NCBI GenBank assembly: GCA_964487685.1
Contig: CAZASA010000028.1
Span: forward strand, 1 to 26,085
Origin: JABDGZ01 sp964487685
GTDB lineage: Bacteria > Omnitrophota > Gorgyraeia > Zapsychrales > Fredricksoniimonadaceae
Direction of reading: 5' to 3'
Length of the DNA stretch: 26,085 nucleotides
This document shows, one piece after another, positions 8,111 through 16,133 of the stretch (positions within the stretch are counted from its first letter, which is position 1; each line of letters begins with the position of its first letter). The position numbers and the translations under genes were made by a program. Below the pieces are notes generated by a model. That model ran no database searches. It was not told the DNA's origin and worked only from the letters and a program-made list of their open reading frames with translations.

Positions 8111-8955
8111 ATAGGATAATCTATGATCTGTGTGCCCGCCATACTCATTTGAGATTGGGGCATGTGACACGGATCATGGGTATCGTCAACTGCACCCCCG
8201 ATTCATTCAGCCATGATGGCAAACAGGGGGATGCCTGCCTGGAATATTCCTATAAACTGATCCAAGACGGCGCTGATATCCTTGATATCGGCGGTGAATC
8301 AACACGTCCCGGCGCTATAAAAGTTCCTCTTAGAGAAGAAATCAAAAGGGTCATTCCTGTCATCAAAGCCTTGGCCCGTACCGTCAAGGTCCCTATTTCC
8401 GTTGATACGACGAAATTGGAAGTGGCTGCCCGGGCATTGGAAGCGGGGGCTTCGATCGTGAATAATATCAATGGCACCGCCATGGACCAGGGCTTTATGA
8501 AAATGGTGCGTGATTACAGGGCTGCTATCGTGATCATGCATCGGCGGGGCAATCCAACTACCATGCAGTCACAGGCCCACTATAAAAATGTGGTCCGTGA
8601 AGTAATTGAAGAATTACAAATATCCGTTGAAAAATGTGTGGCAATTGGTATAAAGAAAGATAGGATCATCGTAGATCCTGGTATTGGCTTTGCCAAAACC
8701 GTTGAACATAATTTATTGCTGATCGAACATTTGGACCGGTTGAATGTACTGTGCTGTCCTATTATGCTCGGCACATCACGCAAATCATTTATAGGGCGTA
8801 TTCTGGGCAACGAGGTGGACATGCGCCTGATGGGCACAGCAGCGACGGTGACCGCGGGCGTCCTTCGGGGAGCGCACATTGTCCGTGTCCATGATGTTAA
8901 AGCGATCAAAGAAACATTGAAAGTGACCGATGCCATCGTTAATGCACATGCCTAA
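8107..8955 (+). CDS. folP: Dihydropteroate synthase FolP
   Basis: Condenses 6-hydroxymethyl-dihydropterin diphosphate with p-aminobenzoate in folate synthesis; cytosolic TIM barrel. The 282 residues contain the family signatures GIVNCTPDSFS (about 25-35, the mobile loop 1), ILDIGGESTRPGA (58-70, loop 2), PISVDTTK, IVNNINGT, IIVDPGIGFAKT and LGTSRKSFIG, so it appears fully active. It starts inside the ftsH stop (ATGA) and its end overlaps the cdaA start by a few codons at most. FolP next to a diadenylate cyclase gene is an arrangement I recall from several other bacterial groups. Confidence 0.97.
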   Translation: MNRIIYDLCARHTHLRLGHVTRIMGIVNCTPDSFSHDGKQGDACLEYSYKLIQDGADILDIGGESTRPGAIKVPLREEIKRVIPVIKALARTVKVPISVDTTKLEVAARALEAGASIVNNINGTAMDQGFMKMVRDYRAAIVIMHRRGNPTTMQSQAHYKNVVREVIEELQISVEKCVAIGIKKDRIIVDPGIGFAKTVEHNLLLIEHLDRLNVLCCPIMLGTSRKSFIGRILGNEVDMRLMGTAATVTAGVLRGAHIVRVHDVKAIKETLKVTDAIVNAHA

Positions 8956-9730
8956 TATCGTTTTTCTTATCGGCAAAGCAGCCGTTGAGATCATTATCTT
9001 ATGGGCGGTCTTTTACAAGATCCTGTTGTTCTTTGAAGGGACGCGCGCGTTCCAGGTCTTAAGAGGGATCACCTATTTGATCATCGCTTTGCTGGTTTCC
9101 CAGGTCCTGGGATTCGAGGTCTTAAACTGGCTTTTACGTAATTTCTTTTCCATCTGGATCATTGTCATCGTTGTCATCTTCCAGCATGAGATCCGCTCAG
9201 GCTTGGCACGTTTAGGCCAACAGCATCTATTTACGATCTCGCTGGGTGAGCCGGAGATCAAGGCCCTGGTCGATGAGATCTATGATATGGTCTCCCGTTT
9301 TTCCAAACGCAAGAACGGATGCCTCATTGCCATCGAGCGTGAGATGAAATTGGACCAGTATGTCGAAAGCGGGATCGTTATCGACGGCAAGGTCTCTTCA
9401 GCGCTTTTACAAAGTATTTTTATGCCGGGCACCCCCTTACATGACGGCGGTGTGGTGATCAGGGGAGAGAGGGTTGTTGCCAGTTCCTGCCTTTTTCCGT
9501 TGTCAGAAAATCCCAGTGTCGGCAAAACAGTGGGTACCCGTCACCGGGCCGCGCTCGGTTTAAGCGAGCACACGGATGCCCTGGTCGTCCTGGTATCGGA
9601 AGAGACAGGGGAGATCAGCATTGCTTTTGAAAGTCATTTTATCCCGGTGCATAATGAAGAACATTTTATCAAAATAATCAACCAGGCCCTTGTGCCTGCC
9701 GACAAGAAAAGTCATGAAAAACAAGTTTAG
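8948..9730 (+). CDS. cdaA: Membrane diadenylate cyclase CdaA (c-di-AMP synthase)
   Basis: Makes c-di-AMP from two ATP. From the start chosen here the protein is 260 residues: three N-terminal TM segments (about 5-27, 38-55, 66-78), then the DAC domain with TPLHDGGVVI (162-171) and GTRHRAALGLSE (196-207), which bind and position ATP. The usual DGA triad is DGG here (166-168). In-frame ATGs at 8930, 8942 and 8948 are all possible; 8948 gives the shortest overlap with folP and an N-terminus like Bacillus CdaA in length. The normal partner gene cdaR (ybbR) should follow; only its first ~32 codons do (see next entry). C-di-AMP commonly controls potassium/osmolyte balance and envelope stress. Confidence 0.95.
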   Translation: MPNIVFLIGKAAVEIIILWAVFYKILLFFEGTRAFQVLRGITYLIIALLVSQVLGFEVLNWLLRNFFSIWIIVIVVIFQHEIRSGLARLGQQHLFTISLGEPEIKALVDEIYDMVSRFSKRKNGCLIAIEREMKLDQYVESGIVIDGKVSSALLQSIFMPGTPLHDGGVVIRGERVVASSCLFPLSENPSVGKTVGTRHRAALGLSEHTDALVVLVSEETGEISIAFESHFIPVHNEEHFIKIINQALVPADKKSHEKQV

Positions 9731-9812
9731 TTCAAATTTGGTCTTAAAATTGGTGGCCTTGGCGCTTGCCATCATCACCTGGTTATATGTCACAGGGAAC
9801 ACTCATGGTTAA
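9714..9812 (+). CDS. 32-residue CdaR/YbbR N-terminal anchor (microprotein or remnant)
   Basis: The ORF starts at an ATG inside the last codons of cdaA (17-nt overlap) and stops at TAA 9810-9812, eight bases into pdxJ. It encodes MKNKFSSNLVLKL followed by a hydrophobic helix ending AIITWLYVTG, which is the standard beginning of CdaR/YbbR proteins (short basic start, Asn-x-x-Leu-Lys-Leu, one TM helix, TrpLeuTyrVal). CdaR normally continues into several extracytoplasmic YbbR domains and modulates CdaA; here these are absent and there is no room for them before pdxJ. Either the gene decayed and the anchor remains for translational coupling, or the anchor alone still contacts CdaA in the membrane. 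The homology is read by eye over 32 residues; the ORF itself is plain in the sequence. Confidence 0.7.
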   Translation: MKNKFSSNLVLKLVALALAIITWLYVTGNTHG

Positions 9813-10521
9813 GCTAGGCGTTAATATCGACCATATTGCAACGTTACGTCAGGCGAGGGGAGAATTTGACCCTGATCCGGTGATCGCGGCCCGTCTATGT
9901 GAACAGGCGGGATGTGACAGCATTGTTGCCCATTTGCGTGAAGATCGAAGGCATATCCAGGACCGTGATATTGTCCTGTTGAGAAAAACGGTCAAAGGGC
10001 GTTTTAATTTGGAGATGTCTGTTGATCCGGGAATTGTGAAAGTAGCCTTGATGGTAAAACCCGACCAAGCCACCCTCGTGCCGGAACGCCGTCAAGAACT
10101 CACGACCGAAGGCGGTTTAGATGTGGTGCGCCATTTAAACAGGGTCAAAAAGGCCAGTCGCATGTTGATGGATCGTGGTATTGAGGTCAGTCTTTTCATT
10201 GCACCGGATAAAAAGCAAATAGATGCCACATTCGCCATCGGGGTCAAGACCATTGAACTGCATACCGGTCATTATGCCCGGGCCTTTGCCGATAGATCAG
10301 CCATCGATGAATTTGCCCAGATCAAGGCCATGACCCTTTATGCCCGTCGATCAGGGATGAAGGTCAATGCCGGCCATGGCTTGAACTATGAAAATACTTA
10401 TGCCATTGCCCGTGTCAAAGGCATGGCGGAACTGAACATCGGACACGCCATCATGAGCAGGGCTGTTTTTGTCGGTATCAAGCAGGCTGTCCAAGAAATG
10501 ATCGCGATCATGAGGGGATGA
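9805..10521 (+). CDS. pdxJ: Pyridoxine 5'-phosphate synthase PdxJ
   Basis: Forms pyridoxine 5'-phosphate from 3-amino-1-hydroxyacetone 1-phosphate and 1-deoxyxylulose 5-phosphate in the DXP-dependent vitamin B6 route. The 238-residue TIM barrel starts MVKLGVNIDHIATLRQAR like its relatives, then shows VAHLREDRRHIQDRD, NLEMSV, PERRQELTTEGG, the catalytic-loop Glu in KTIELHTGHYA, NAGHGLNY and ELNIGHAIMSRAVF. An ATG at 9766 would add 13 residues that match nothing in the family, so 9805 is preferred; AGGGA lies about 8 nt upstream. It overlaps the CdaR-anchor ORF by 8 nt and is followed 4 nt later by acpS, the conserved pdxJ-acpS pair. Confidence 0.97.
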   Translation: MVKLGVNIDHIATLRQARGEFDPDPVIAARLCEQAGCDSIVAHLREDRRHIQDRDIVLLRKTVKGRFNLEMSVDPGIVKVALMVKPDQATLVPERRQELTTEGGLDVVRHLNRVKKASRMLMDRGIEVSLFIAPDKKQIDATFAIGVKTIELHTGHYARAFADRSAIDEFAQIKAMTLYARRSGMKVNAGHGLNYENTYAIARVKGMAELNIGHAIMSRAVFVGIKQAVQEMIAIMRG

Positions 10522-10525
10522 ATGT

Positions 10526-10873
10526 ATGATCTTAGGTACCGGTGTGGATATCGTTGAGATCGATCGGATCCAAAAGGCAGTCGAGCGATGGGGCGACGTG
10601 TTCTTGAATTATGTATTTACGCCGCCGGAGATCGAAAATGCCAAAAAATTTAAATTTCCTTTCCGCCATTATGCCGGCCGCTTCGCGGCCAAGGAAGCTA
10701 TTTTTAAGGCCATGGGGATCCCGGACCTTTCCTGGCATGATATCACCATCATCAATGACGCGAATGGGAAACCTGTCTGTCATTACGATAATAAGGATTT
10801 TAAAAATCGTCTCTTAATATCCATTTCCCACAGCAGGGACTATGCCGTTGCCAGCGCCATTGTCGAGGAGTGA
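10526..10873 (+). CDS. acpS: Holo-[acyl-carrier-protein] synthase AcpS
   Basis: Transfers 4'-phosphopantetheine from CoA to apo-ACP, activating fatty acid synthesis. The 115 residues have the two magnesium/CoA motifs GTGVDIVEI (Asp8) and GRFAAKEAIFKAMG (Glu57), and the closing ISISHSRDYAVA. The length is typical of the trimeric AcpS group. It begins just after pdxJ, whose end supplies a GAGGGG ribosome site, and its last ten codons overlap the start of the following nnrD gene. Confidence 0.96.
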   Translation: MILGTGVDIVEIDRIQKAVERWGDVFLNYVFTPPEIENAKKFKFPFRHYAGRFAAKEAIFKAMGIPDLSWHDITIINDANGKPVCHYDNKDFKNRLLISISHSRDYAVASAIVEE

Positions 10874-11699
10874 TCCTCGGTCATCCAAGAATGATTTTGG
10901 CCATTTGCTCATCATTGCCGGCTCTCCGTCAATGCTGGGGGCGGCGGCCTTAAGTTCTCTGTCTGCAATGCGAAGCGGTGCTGGAATGGTCACAACGGCC
11001 ATTCCTCGTGATTTAAATTTAACCCTCCAGAAAAAAATATCCCATTGCGTCATGACACTGCCTTTGGCGCAAGGTGCCTTAGGTGGATTTTCACTCAAAG
11101 CCTTTGAACAGCTTAAAAAAATATGGGACAGGTTTGATGCGGTCGCGATAGGCCCTGGTATCGGCCGTGATAACGGGACAATTAAATTTGTTCGGCAGGT
11201 CGTTATTCATTGTCCGCAACCCCTGGTTATTGATGCCGATGCTTTGTTTGCCCTTAAAGGTCAGCCTGAAATTTTGTTAAAAGTCAAGTCCGTCCGTGTA
11301 TTGACCCCGCATGCCGGTGAAATGTCGAGGTTGACGGGGTTTTCCACCAAAAAGATTGAAGGCAGTCGTCAGAAAATCGCATGTGATTTTGCTCAAAAGT
11401 ATCATTGCGTGTTATTGCTTAAGGGCCATCAGACGATCGTTGCCTCAGCTGAAGGCAAAATATATCTCAATCATACCGGTAATGTGGGCATGGCCACGGC
11501 AGGCAGCGGGGATGTGTTGACGGGGATGATCACAGCATTCCTGGGGCAGGGCATGAGCGGCTTTGACGCGGCCAAATATGGAGCCTATTATCATGGTAAG
11601 GCCGGGGACCTGGCGGCCAAAGAAAAAACAAAGGTTTCCATGATCGCCACGGATATCATCGAGCATATCCCCAAGGTATTCAAAAAAGCCAGCTCATGA
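10842..11699 (+). CDS. nnrD: ADP/ATP-dependent NAD(P)H-hydrate dehydratase NnrD
   Basis: Repairs hydrated NADH/NADPH. The 285 residues form a ribokinase-like domain: KNDFGHLLIIAGSPSMLGAA near the start, AIGPGIGRD, VIDADALFAL, VLTPHAGEMSRLTG, LLKGHQTIVA and the nucleotide-site TAGSGDVLTGMI (about 218-229). Many bacteria fuse this to an epimerase (NnrE) in one protein; here only the dehydratase half is present. The ATG at 10842 lies 32 nt inside acpS; a TTG at 10860 would remove six residues and still leave the conserved RSDPRSSKNDFG part. Its stop overlaps the next gene in ATGA, so it is translationally coupled to a membrane glycosyltransferase of unrelated function. Confidence 0.94.
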   Translation: MPLPAPLSRSDPRSSKNDFGHLLIIAGSPSMLGAAALSSLSAMRSGAGMVTTAIPRDLNLTLQKKISHCVMTLPLAQGALGGFSLKAFEQLKKIWDRFDAVAIGPGIGRDNGTIKFVRQVVIHCPQPLVIDADALFALKGQPEILLKVKSVRVLTPHAGEMSRLTGFSTKKIEGSRQKIACDFAQKYHCVLLLKGHQTIVASAEGKIYLNHTGNVGMATAGSGDVLTGMITAFLGQGMSGFDAAKYGAYYHGKAGDLAAKEKTKVSMIATDIIEHIPKVFKKASS

Positions 11700-13969
11700 A
11701 TTCACGTCAAATTACCTTCTTAATCTTATTCCTTATCATCGTGGTCCTGGAATCTGTTTTATTGGCCTATCTTGTCATCGATCGAAGGATGGTGCTGGGC
11801 CATGATGGATTTGAGCTTTTGGCGCATCAATGGTTTTTTGTTAATAGCAAGGTTGTGTACGGTCAAATTCCTTTTTGGACACCTTTCATGGCCCAAGGCA
11901 CACCGGCCTGGTGGTATTTTATTTATAGCCGCATGGACATTTTCACCAATGTCCTGATGCTCTTCTCATGCTTGATCAAGAATACCCATTTTTTACCGCT
12001 TTTTTATAGCGCCTTGGTTTTTGACAAATTCATCCTTCTTGCCGGCGTCTGGCTTTTGGCTAAAAGATATTTTGGCTCTCCGCTCACGGTGTTTTTTGTG
12101 GCCAGCACGGTGATGGCGTCAACCATCACCATGACACAGAATTCCTTTACGCTGATCTTGTTTTACGCCGTACCCCTGATCATTTATTTATTGCACCGTT
12201 TCTTTGATGCCTGGGATTGGAAGTGGCTGTTTCTTGCTGTGTTTTTTTACTGCACCATTAGTATCAATACGTTCTATTTTTTCCCGATCATTTCACTGGC
12301 AGTCTTTTTATATTTCTTCGTCTTTTATTGCAGGTCTTTCCCGTTTTTGATCAAGGATTTCAAAATTCGCAGAAGCGATCTCATTTGGATCATGTTGACT
12401 ATTTGCTGGATGCTTATTTTTCCTTTGATACTATTCATCGGTAAAGACCCTCTGATGGTCATCAATGCCCCTGATCGCCTGCTTGATGGGCATGTTTCAT
12501 TAAAGGTATTTTTAAGTTATGGCCAGCAGACTAATTTTGTTAAATGGTGGGAACTATGCTTAGGTGTATCTCCCAATCTAGATTATACCCTTTATATCGG
12601 GGTGTTAAGCCTGCCGCTGATCGTGCTGGGGGCGTTCTTTGGCAAGAACGCTTACAAACGACCATTTCTTTGGGGTACGGTCTTTTTTCTATTGTTCTCA
12701 TGCCCGTCCATAGTCGCTAAATTAGCCTACTATGGCTGGCCTTTCATGAAATTTTACAGGCATATTGGTTTTATCGCACCCCTGATCAAATTATACCTTT
12801 GTTTTTTAGCGGGTTTTGGTTTCGAGCAATTATTTGATAAAGAACAGGAGCAAGGCGCCAAGTCTGCTTTTTACAAAAGCCTTTTTTGCGCCCTATTTCT
12901 TTTGATCCTGATGGTCTTTCTGGACTATCTGCTGATGTATCCTTTAAGGATCCTGCATTTATTGAATAGTTTTAGTTCAAGGACCAACACGATCCTGATC
13001 AATTATTCACCGCGCTTTTTTACAGACGCTGTGATGAAGACGTCATTTTATTTGCTAGGAGGGATGGTGCTTTTTGCCCTCAGGTCTTTAATTAAATCAA
13101 ACGAAAGGGTCATGTTATTCGCGCTCATTTTTGTCCTTTATCATGTATTGGATGTTTACGGTTACGCCTTCGGGCAATTGCAATTGCGTTCATTTCATCT
13201 GACAAAACAGCAATATGACCTGACTAAATTCCAGAATATTCCGTATGCCGTACACCGCAAGGGGGGGGATGAAATAACGAGCCCACGGGAAATATTTGTA
13301 CAATCTTTGTATGGTTATAAACTGGATTCTTTCAATAATTTTAGTTTCAGTGATCTTGTTAAACCTAAAGAGATCACTGATGTCTCTCTTAAACAGTACC
13401 ACCAATTATTGGATATTTTTGATAATAGGGCGGATTCACCAGTCCTGCTAAAATTATCAGGCGCAACCGAGGATAAAATACAATTCTTTACTCAAGCACA
13501 TTTAGTGCCATCAAACCAGGACATCACGTTGATGATGAAAGACCATCGGTATAAAGGAGATCTATTATTTTACCGCCCGGGCCAGACGCCGGGGATTCCA
13601 ACAACAAACGGGTTTAAGGATCTGGATTTGTCCCTGGATGAGCGTATCAATATCCCGTATCAAGTCTTGTATTTTAGTCCCAATAAAATTATCATTAAAG
13701 CAGATACAACAACACATCCGGGCGTATGGCTTGAGTATGGTGACCAGTGGTATCCTTTCTGGAAAGCACGGGTCAATGGGGTGCCTCGCGAAGTTTTAAA
13801 AGGTAATTTAATCTATAAAACCCTGGCCCTGGAGCGGGGGGTTAATGAGGTTGTTTTTTATATTGAAAATAATTCATTGACGGTGTTCTATTATTTTTTT
13901 ATGTTTAGCTCGTTGTTTTGGCTGGTCATACCTGTTTTCATATTGTTATGCTCATTTTTTAAGGAGTAA
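11696..13969 (+). CDS. YfhO-like polytopic membrane protein (GT-C-type glycosyltransferase)
   Basis: The 757-residue protein has an N-terminal TM, then an acidic loop HDGFELLAHQWFF (Asp37) followed by GQIPFWTPFMAQGTPAWWYF, matching the catalytic-loop pattern of YfhO-type GT-C proteins. About a dozen TM segments follow. A large outer domain (about 500-725) ends in LEYGDQWYPFWKARVNG and GVNEVVFYIEN, the C-terminal beta-domain signature of YfhO proteins, and then a final TM anchor. YfhO relatives glycosylate wall or surface polymers from lipid-linked sugars; donor and acceptor here are unknown. It starts within the nnrD stop. A run of eight G (13261-13268) lies in the coding sequence. Confidence 0.78.
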   Translation: MNSRQITFLILFLIIVVLESVLLAYLVIDRRMVLGHDGFELLAHQWFFVNSKVVYGQIPFWTPFMAQGTPAWWYFIYSRMDIFTNVLMLFSCLIKNTHFLPLFYSALVFDKFILLAGVWLLAKRYFGSPLTVFFVASTVMASTITMTQNSFTLILFYAVPLIIYLLHRFFDAWDWKWLFLAVFFYCTISINTFYFFPIISLAVFLYFFVFYCRSFPFLIKDFKIRRSDLIWIMLTICWMLIFPLILFIGKDPLMVINAPDRLLDGHVSLKVFLSYGQQTNFVKWWELCLGVSPNLDYTLYIGVLSLPLIVLGAFFGKNAYKRPFLWGTVFFLLFSCPSIVAKLAYYGWPFMKFYRHIGFIAPLIKLYLCFLAGFGFEQLFDKEQEQGAKSAFYKSLFCALFLLILMVFLDYLLMYPLRILHLLNSFSSRTNTILINYSPRFFTDAVMKTSFYLLGGMVLFALRSLIKSNERVMLFALIFVLYHVLDVYGYAFGQLQLRSFHLTKQQYDLTKFQNIPYAVHRKGGDEITSPREIFVQSLYGYKLDSFNNFSFSDLVKPKEITDVSLKQYHQLLDIFDNRADSPVLLKLSGATEDKIQFFTQAHLVPSNQDITLMMKDHRYKGDLLFYRPGQTPGIPTTNGFKDLDLSLDERINIPYQVLYFSPNKIIIKADTTTHPGVWLEYGDQWYPFWKARVNGVPREVLKGNLIYKTLALERGVNEVVFYIENNSLTVFYYFFMFSSLFWLVIPVFILLCSFFKE
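13261..13268 (+). repeat. G8 homopolymer inside the YfhO-like gene
   Basis: Eight consecutive G residues code Lys-Gly-Gly-Asp in the outer domain of the glycosyltransferase-like protein. The reading frame is open with G8; one more or one fewer G would truncate the protein. Poly-G tracts of this length in surface glycan genes can be phase-variable in some bacteria; no variation can be seen in a single sequence. Confidence 0.6.
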
Positions 13970-13971
13970 TA

Positions 13972-15195
13972 ATGATCTTAACGCCGTTATACCGTTGTGT
14001 TATCCTAGCCCTTATCGCTTCGATCGTCGTATTTTTATCCCTAAACCCTACCGCGCGTTCGTGTTTTGGTAAGAATTCCGATGAGGGTTATTATACGAGG
14101 TACGTTGCTTCGGTCGATGAGCACGGCCTTTCAGCATTTCCCCGCTGGATCGCATGGTATGCATCCAGCGAAAAGGCACGGATCCATCCGGCACCGGTGC
14201 GGGCGGGATATATTATTTTGGGTGCCATCTTGTTCAAATTAAACGGACATCCGGATGTCGCTTTGTTGGCTTTTGTGTCGACGATCAGTTTTTTCATTTT
14301 CTTGTTCGTTTGTTTTCATTATGTCCGTAAATATTTTGATCTGGATACGGCCTTATTGACTGTCCTTTTTTTGGCGTCATCTCCTTTGATGATGGGACTT
14401 AGCCGAAGGGCTTTGATCGATAGTCCTGCTAATCTGTTATGGGCTTTGACCTTGTGGCTGTTCTTGGATGTTTTACTAAAACCTACAAGGTACAGCTATG
14501 GTTGTTTCCTCATCTCCTTGATGGCCTCGATCTCTTTTAAGGAATCATCCTTGATCCTTGTCCCGTTTTTCGTGATGGCGGGATTGCTAGGGAGGCGCAA
14601 CGGTGCTGATATTACAATGGCCCAAATCGCTGGGATCGTCATCTATCCCATGTTATTCATTGTCCTATTTTGGGGGATGATCTGTGGGGGAATGGGAGGA
14701 TTATTGGCTGCGGTCATGGCCATCGCCAAAACACACCTGTCTTCCCATTATCAAAATTCTTACGCGATCAATTATTGTTCAGGTCCGTGGTTTAGGTATT
14801 TATTGGATTTTTTATTAATAACACCTATTACAACACTTCTTTTTATCGGCTATTTAGGGTATTTTGCCATCCAGCGAAAAGCGTTGGACTTTATAAGGTC
14901 ATATTTCTTATTGTATTTTATTTTTACGTATACGCTCTTAAGTTCTCTGGCACATTCCAAGGTCGTGCGCTTTGTGGTCAACCTGGAAATGGTGATGGCT
15001 TTATTTGCCGTCCTGATGTTGAAGGAAATATTTAAAGGTTGTGATGAACGGAAAATGAGGATTTTCCTCTTTTATAGCGCCCTGGCGATTTTTATGTATA
15101 ATTGGTCCAGCTTTGTCGAATTATTTTACCGGCCTTCTTTATTAGACCCGATCACCGTCTATCTGCTGATGGCCAGGCAGTTTATACCGTATTAA
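13972..15195 (+). CDS. PMT/ArnT-like membrane glycosyltransferase (GT39/PMT_2-type)
   Basis: The 407-residue protein has a first TM (about 8-25), then the acidic first-loop motif KNSDEGYYTRY (Asp37, Glu38) and RIHPAPVRAGYIIL, the layout of PMT_2-type glycosyltransferases. It has about nine further hydrophobic segments and no large soluble C-terminal domain, making it short for the family. Predicted to use polyprenyl-phosphate-linked sugar on the outer face of the inner membrane. AAGGAG lies upstream of the ATG, which is 2 nt after the YfhO-like gene, so the two are co-expressed. Its stop is 6 nt from the stop of the opposing methyltransferase gene. Substrate unknown. Confidence 0.78.
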   Translation: MILTPLYRCVILALIASIVVFLSLNPTARSCFGKNSDEGYYTRYVASVDEHGLSAFPRWIAWYASSEKARIHPAPVRAGYIILGAILFKLNGHPDVALLAFVSTISFFIFLFVCFHYVRKYFDLDTALLTVLFLASSPLMMGLSRRALIDSPANLLWALTLWLFLDVLLKPTRYSYGCFLISLMASISFKESSLILVPFFVMAGLLGRRNGADITMAQIAGIVIYPMLFIVLFWGMICGGMGGLLAAVMAIAKTHLSSHYQNSYAINYCSGPWFRYLLDFLLITPITTLLFIGYLGYFAIQRKALDFIRSYFLLYFIFTYTLLSSLAHSKVVRFVVNLEMVMALFAVLMLKEIFKGCDERKMRIFLFYSALAIFMYNWSSFVELFYRPSLLDPITVYLLMARQFIPY

Positions 15196-15201
15196 CCTGC
15201 T

Positions 15202-16074
15202 TCAAGATGCCTTTTGCGCCAACACGTACATCTCACCCACATTGAAGGGAAAGGTCACCCGGGAAAGAAAAGGCACCTTTCCTAAGAGCCAACTGATTGG
15301 TTTATAAATGAGTGAATTCGGATGATGCGCTGAGTGGGTCTTTAGCATTTCGATCGTGATATATTTGGCGGCCCATCCTTGGGATTTGAGGGTAAACCCG
15401 GTTTCTTTTAACAAGCGGTCTAAACTTTTCGGTGAATATAAACACAGATGCTCTTGGACAAAATGCGGCCATTTATTTTTAAGGAGCTTAAAGCTCAGGG
15501 TATCTACATTGGGCGTGATAAATAGGATGCTTGCACCCGGAGCCATTTTTTTATGCAATAAAGACAGGAATTCTTTGGGATGAGGCAAATGCTCAATGAC
15601 ATCAAAGAGGGTGATCAGATTAAAATATCCGTCTGGGAACATCTCATCGTTCAAATGGCCAGTTTGGACAAGTTTATCTTTGAGCAATTTATTGGCCATG
15701 TTGGCTGCCTCTGCATTGACTTCCACGCCAAAGGCCTTCCAACCGCGGTCCTGGGCCACCTTTAAGGCCAGGCCGGTTGCACATCCCACTTCCAGCAGAT
15801 TACCCTTACGGGCGTATTGTTCAACCCATTGATAATAATGCAGGGCGGTCTTTTCCCGTGGGAGGGCGATATCTAAATTAGAGGGGTCCTGGCTTCTTTT
15901 ATGGATATAATCGGCATTATAAATATCTTCGGCTTTAAAATTTATACCGGGATCTTGAAATACCAGGGAGCACTCAGGGCATTGATAGTAGGTGATCTTT
16001 AAGGATGAAACCTCAAGAGTCAGGTGAGGGTTGGTATTTTGGGCCTTGCAAACAATGCATGAAGGGGTAGACAT
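15202..16074 (-). CDS. Class I SAM-dependent methyltransferase with N-terminal Cys4 ribbon
   Basis: The 290-residue protein begins with a zinc-ribbon-like pair of CxxC motifs (Cys6/Cys9 and Cys32/Cys35). A Rossmann methyltransferase follows, with motif I LLEVGCATGLAL (93-104), an acidic motif II region (GVEVNAEAANMA) and FNLITLFDVIEHLPHP, typical of the Methyltransf_23 group. Such proteins are common in surface polysaccharide and O-antigen clusters, where they methylate sugars or terminate chains. It is flanked on both sides by plus-strand glycosyltransferase genes, which supports a glycan role, but it is transcribed the other way. The target is not determined by the sequence. Confidence 0.85.
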   Translation of the reverse strand: MSTPSCIVCKAQNTNPHLTLEVSSLKITYYQCPECSLVFQDPGINFKAEDIYNADYIHKRSQDPSNLDIALPREKTALHYYQWVEQYARKGNLLEVGCATGLALKVAQDRGWKAFGVEVNAEAANMANKLLKDKLVQTGHLNDEMFPDGYFNLITLFDVIEHLPHPKEFLSLLHKKMAPGASILFITPNVDTLSFKLLKNKWPHFVQEHLCLYSPKSLDRLLKETGFTLKSQGWAAKYITIEMLKTHSAHHPNSLIYKPISWLLGKVPFLSRVTFPFNVGEMYVLAQKAS

Positions 16075-16133
16075 GGTATTGATTTTAGCTTATTATTAAT
16101 CAAATCAAAATCTTAAAAGTTATTTTATAAATA
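16075..16133. promoter_or_regulatory. AT-rich divergent promoter region
   Basis: Fifty-nine bases separate the divergent methyltransferase and GT9 genes, so both promoters must lie here or inside the genes. The segment is very AT-rich and holds several -10-like hexamers (for example TTATAA near 16127), but no convincing full -35/-10 pair. There is no Shine-Dalgarno before the GT9 start at 16134, so that gene may be leaderless or weakly translated. Confidence 0.35.

Noticed and set aside
9766..9804. An upstream in-frame ATG giving PdxJ 13 extra residues
   Set aside because: The extra residues match nothing in PdxJ proteins, while MVKLGVNIDHIATLRQ is the family's normal start. The extension overlaps the CdaR-anchor ORF in another frame.
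13972..15195. The short PMT-like gene as a truncated pseudogene
   Set aside because: It has a good ribosome site, an intact acidic loop, an even spread of TM segments and a clean stop. Shorter family members exist, so there is no sign of decay.
15196..15201. A bidirectional terminator between the convergent PMT-like and methyltransferase genes
   Set aside because: Only 6 nt separate the stop codons, and I could not find a hairpin with a T-run across the junction.
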